From a bacterium (GTDB lineage Bacteria > Patescibacteria > Paceibacteria > UBA9973), in assembly GCA_021813235.1 (NCBI GenBank), contig JAKALG010000056.1, forward strand, positions 1 through 5,832: a stretch of 5,832 nt of DNA. Reading direction: 5' to 3'. Position numbers and translations under genes: made by a program. This document shows positions 4,384-5,832 of this stretch, piece after piece. Every line of letters begins with the position of its first letter. Within the stretch, counting starts at the first letter, position 1. The notes below the pieces were generated by a model. The model saw only the letters and a list, made by a program, of their open reading frames with translations. It was not told the DNA's origin and made no database searches.

Positions 4384-4745
4384 TGAAATACACTATTACA
4401 GGTAAGGTGATAAAAGGGGAAGGATACGGCAGAAAGATTAATTTTCCGACAATAAATTTAGATAGAAAACATTTTTCAAAGATGAAAGAAAAGCCGGCTT
4501 TTGGGGTTTATGCAGGGCAGGCTTTTTTAAGTAGCAAAAGTTATAAGGCGGGAATAATAATTGGCCCGCTTGATAAAAAAGGATTGCCGAAGATAGAAGC
4601 GCATCTGATAGATTTCAAAGGCAATCTTTATGGGAAGAAAGTAACATTGGAAGTTGGAAAATTTATAAGAAAATTTAAAAAATTTAAAACAGAAAAAGAA
4701 TTAATAGCGCAAATTAAAAAAGACCTAGCAAGAATCATTCCATAA
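4383..4745 (+). CDS. ribF: Stand-alone riboflavin kinase domain
   Basis: Riboflavin kinase phosphorylates riboflavin with ATP to FMN in the cytoplasm. The 120 aa correspond to the C-terminal half of bacterial RibF only. The FMN adenylyltransferase half that normally makes FAD is absent, and nothing suggests truncation. Visible motifs: GKVIKGEGYGRKINFPTINL (7-26), with PTIN in place of the usual PTAN Mg-ATP/flavin motif; GVYAG (41-45); IEAHLIDF (71-78) with the likely catalytic Glu72; NLYGKKVTLE (81-90); and FIRKFKKF (94-101), with a closing helix EKELIAQIKKDLARI. The ATG overlaps the aspS stop (TAATG), and AAGGA at 4373-4377 provides a ribosome site inside aspS, so translation is probably coupled. 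FAD would need a separate adenylyltransferase or import. The family is clear; the symbol is borrowed from the bifunctional enzyme. Confidence 0.88.
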   Translation: MKYTITGKVIKGEGYGRKINFPTINLDRKHFSKMKEKPAFGVYAGQAFLSSKSYKAGIIIGPLDKKGLPKIEAHLIDFKGNLYGKKVTLEVGKFIRKFKKFKTEKELIAQIKKDLARIIP

Positions 4746-4754
4746 ATAATTTTC

Positions 4755-4801
4755 TGAGCCTTCGCCCTCGGAGTCATAAGTCCAGGGGACCAACACGACT
4801 C
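4755..4801 (+). other. Short G+C-richer structured segment between ribF and the EamA gene
   Basis: This gap is clearly richer in G+C than its surroundings. It can fold into nested stems: GAGTC (4771-4775) with GACTC (4797-4801), enclosing GTCC (4780-4783) with GGAC (4787-4790) around a three-base loop. It lacks a T run, so it is not an intrinsic terminator. The GGAGTCATAAGTCC stretch recalls a tRNA-Met anticodon arm, but there is no T-arm. It may be a 5' UTR element of the transporter gene or a remnant; I cannot tell which. Confidence 0.3.
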
Positions 4802-4832
4802 TTGAAAATCATTCATGGAAAGATTCTAGAAT
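4802..4832 (+). promoter_or_regulatory. Weak promoter-like site before the EamA gene
   Basis: TTGAAA (4802-4807) and TAGAAT (4827-4832) match the -35 and -10 consensus well, but the spacer is 19 bases. The -10 is only three bases from the ATG at 4836, so transcription would begin just inside the gene. The -10 also lies within the palindrome ATTCTAGAAT (4823-4832). Either the site is not used, or a non-standard start point applies. Confidence 0.25.
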
Positions 4833-4835
4833 TTC

Positions 4836-5735
4836 ATGAAAAATTACACAGGACCTATATTTATAATTATCGCAGCCTTACTTTGGGCCTTTGACGGACT
4901 CATCCGTCAGCATCTTTATTCGCTCCCGCCGATAACGATTATTTTCTTCGAGCATTTGATTGGACTCCTCATTTTGTCTCCCTTTGTTTTTCGATATGTT
5001 CTCAAAACTAAACTAACGAAGAATGAATGGTGGCTCGTTGTCTTGATAGCTGCCTTGAGCGGGCTTTTAGGCACGCTCTGGTTCACGACAGCCCTCGGCA
5101 AAGTGCATTTTATTTCCATTTCCGTAGTATTTCTTTTACAAAAACTCCAGCCTATCTTTGCCATCTCCACAGCCTCTATTTTCTTGAAAGAAAAATTTGA
5201 TAAAAGATATATCAAATGGGCAGTACTCGCTATCATCTCCGCTTACTTTGTGACTTTCCCGAATGGAGTAGTAAATTTGCAGACGGGCGAGGGGACGATC
5301 ATCGCAGCTTTGTATGCCTTAGGTGCTGCTTTCGCTTGGGGTTCTTCCACAACATTTTCAAAAATGCTTTTAGGAAAAATAGATTTTAAAGTCAGTACTT
5401 TTTATAGATTTCTTTTCACAATATTATTTGCTCTGCCACTTTTATTTTTATTTGGTAGGGCGGGAGGAAATTTAGCTTTGCCGAATATCTCACAGCTTGG
5501 TCTTCTAGTCCTTATCGCTCTCTCCACTGGCATGGTTGCTTTACTCATTTATTACAAAGGGCTTGCGAAGACGCCCGTGCATATTTCTACGATTCTAGAA
5601 TTAACTTTTCCTTTTATTGCCATCCTATTAGATATGATAGTAAATCACACAGTCCTTTCCATTTCTCAATGGGTCGCATCTTTTGTCCTCGTCTTTGCTA
5701 TTTATCAGATTGCAAAATTAAGAGAAAGTATATAA
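4836..5735 (+). CDS. EamA/DMT-family transporter, 10 TM segments
   Basis: This is an inner-membrane protein of the drug/metabolite transporter superfamily, whose members export amino acids, nucleotides or other small metabolites. The 299 aa hold two EamA repeats of five helices each, at roughly 6-22, 32-52, 65-85, 91-111, 125-142, 153-172, 186-206, 220-240, 247-267 and 274-292. The first repeat ends with the family-typical block LQKLQPIFAISTASIFLKEK (101-120), the second with ELTFPFIAILLDMIV (255-269). The N-terminus MKNYTGPIFIIIAALLWA is normal for the family, supporting the start, although no good Shine-Dalgarno sequence is present. The gene uses more G+C-rich codons in places than trpB. 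The substrate cannot be read from sequence. Amino acid or aromatic-compound export would fit the neighbourhood but is speculation. The next gene begins seven bases after its stop. Confidence 0.9.
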   Translation: MKNYTGPIFIIIAALLWAFDGLIRQHLYSLPPITIIFFEHLIGLLILSPFVFRYVLKTKLTKNEWWLVVLIAALSGLLGTLWFTTALGKVHFISISVVFLLQKLQPIFAISTASIFLKEKFDKRYIKWAVLAIISAYFVTFPNGVVNLQTGEGTIIAALYALGAAFAWGSSTTFSKMLLGKIDFKVSTFYRFLFTILFALPLLFLFGRAGGNLALPNISQLGLLVLIALSTGMVALLIYYKGLAKTPVHISTILELTFPFIAILLDMIVNHTVLSISQWVASFVLVFAIYQIAKLRESI

Positions 5736-5736
5736 T
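5710..5736 (+). promoter_or_regulatory. Promoter at the end of the EamA gene, giving a leaderless next gene
   Basis: A perfect TATAAT (5731-5736) overlaps the EamA stop codon. The -35 candidate TTGCAA (5710-5715) has a short 15-base spacer. The ATG of the next gene begins at 5743, seven bases after the last base of the -10, the same distance as at aspS. This predicts a transcript starting at the ATG. Read-through from the transporter gene is also possible. Confidence 0.45.
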
Positions 5737-5742
5737 TAAGCT

Positions 5743-5832
5743 ATGAACAACGATTTATTAAATAAAAAATGTATACCGTGCGAAGGGGGAGTTTTACCTT
5801 TTGACAAAGAACAAGCAGAAAAATATCTGGCA
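5743..5832 (+). CDS. phhB: Pterin-4a-carbinolamine dehydratase, N-terminal part (runs off window)
   Basis: The first 30 codons read MNNDLLNKKCIPCEGGVLPF and then DKEQAEKYLA. The block KKCxPCEGGxxP followed by a helix ending EKYLA is the typical N-terminus of the PCD/DCoH family (4a-hydroxytetrahydrobiopterin dehydratase). These small cytoplasmic enzymes of about 95-110 aa dehydrate the carbinolamine formed by pterin-dependent hydroxylases. The catalytic histidines would lie beyond the window, so activity cannot be judged. No Shine-Dalgarno sequence is present; TATAAT just upstream suggests a leaderless mRNA. No aromatic amino acid hydroxylase is seen here, and many bacteria carry PCD-like proteins without one, so the role may differ from tetrahydrobiopterin recycling. 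Confidence 0.85.
   Translation, partial: MNNDLLNKKCIPCEGGVLPFDKEQAEKYLA

Noticed and set aside
4761..4801. tRNA-like anticodon arm (GGAGTCATAAGTCC) suggesting a tRNA-Met
   Set aside because: There is no T-arm (no GGTTCGAATCC-like block), no matching acceptor stem, and the anticodon stem does not pair in the standard 5+7+5 geometry.
1..5832. Insertion sequence, CRISPR array, phage or plasmid functions
   Set aside because: No transposase, integrase, direct-repeat array or target-site duplications are visible. Gene content is housekeeping and regulatory.

Overview
The window is about one third G+C and reads as a compact bacterial chromosome segment with every gene on the + strand. The best guess for the host is a Patescibacteria/CPR bacterium of the Parcubacteria type. 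The reasons are an archaeal-size aspartyl-tRNA synthetase (449 aa, without the bacterial insertion domain), a stand-alone riboflavin kinase domain, short intergenic gaps, several genes without a Shine-Dalgarno sequence, and the A+T-rich composition. UGA is read as stop, because none of the long genes has an in-frame TGA. The lineage is an inference from gene style, not from a marker gene.

Bases 1-1775 and trpB form a tryptophan locus. It starts with the 3' end of trpS (tryptophanyl-tRNA synthetase), followed by a roughly 300-base structured intergenic region. Next come an unrecognised 79-aa protein with its own terminator, a TrpR/YerC-family repressor, a 261-base control region, and trpB (tryptophan synthase beta). 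No trpA is present in the window.

The most notable object is the control region before trpB. It has an extended -10 promoter overlapped by a perfect palindrome with the CTAG core of trp operators. This is followed by a 30-codon leader ORF with two adjacent Trp codons, and then a set of mutually exclusive RNA helices: 1:2 at 1651-1672, 2:3 pairing 1666-1678 with 1725-1737, and a 3:4 terminator at 1725-1759 just before the trpB start. This is the full architecture of ribosome-mediated trp attenuation combined with TrpR repression, here placed on a lone trpB. The trpR gene has a long 5' helix that covers its start codon. A second, weaker attenuator-like arrangement lies upstream of the 79-aa gene.

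From 3019 onward comes a housekeeping block: aspS, which is probably leaderless, overlaps a riboflavin kinase gene by one base. A short, locally G+C-richer structured gap follows, then a 10-TM EamA/DMT transporter and the start of a pterin-4a-carbinolamine dehydratase gene that runs off the window. That last gene also has a consensus -10 only six bases before its ATG. I see no mobile element, CRISPR array, tRNA or rRNA.
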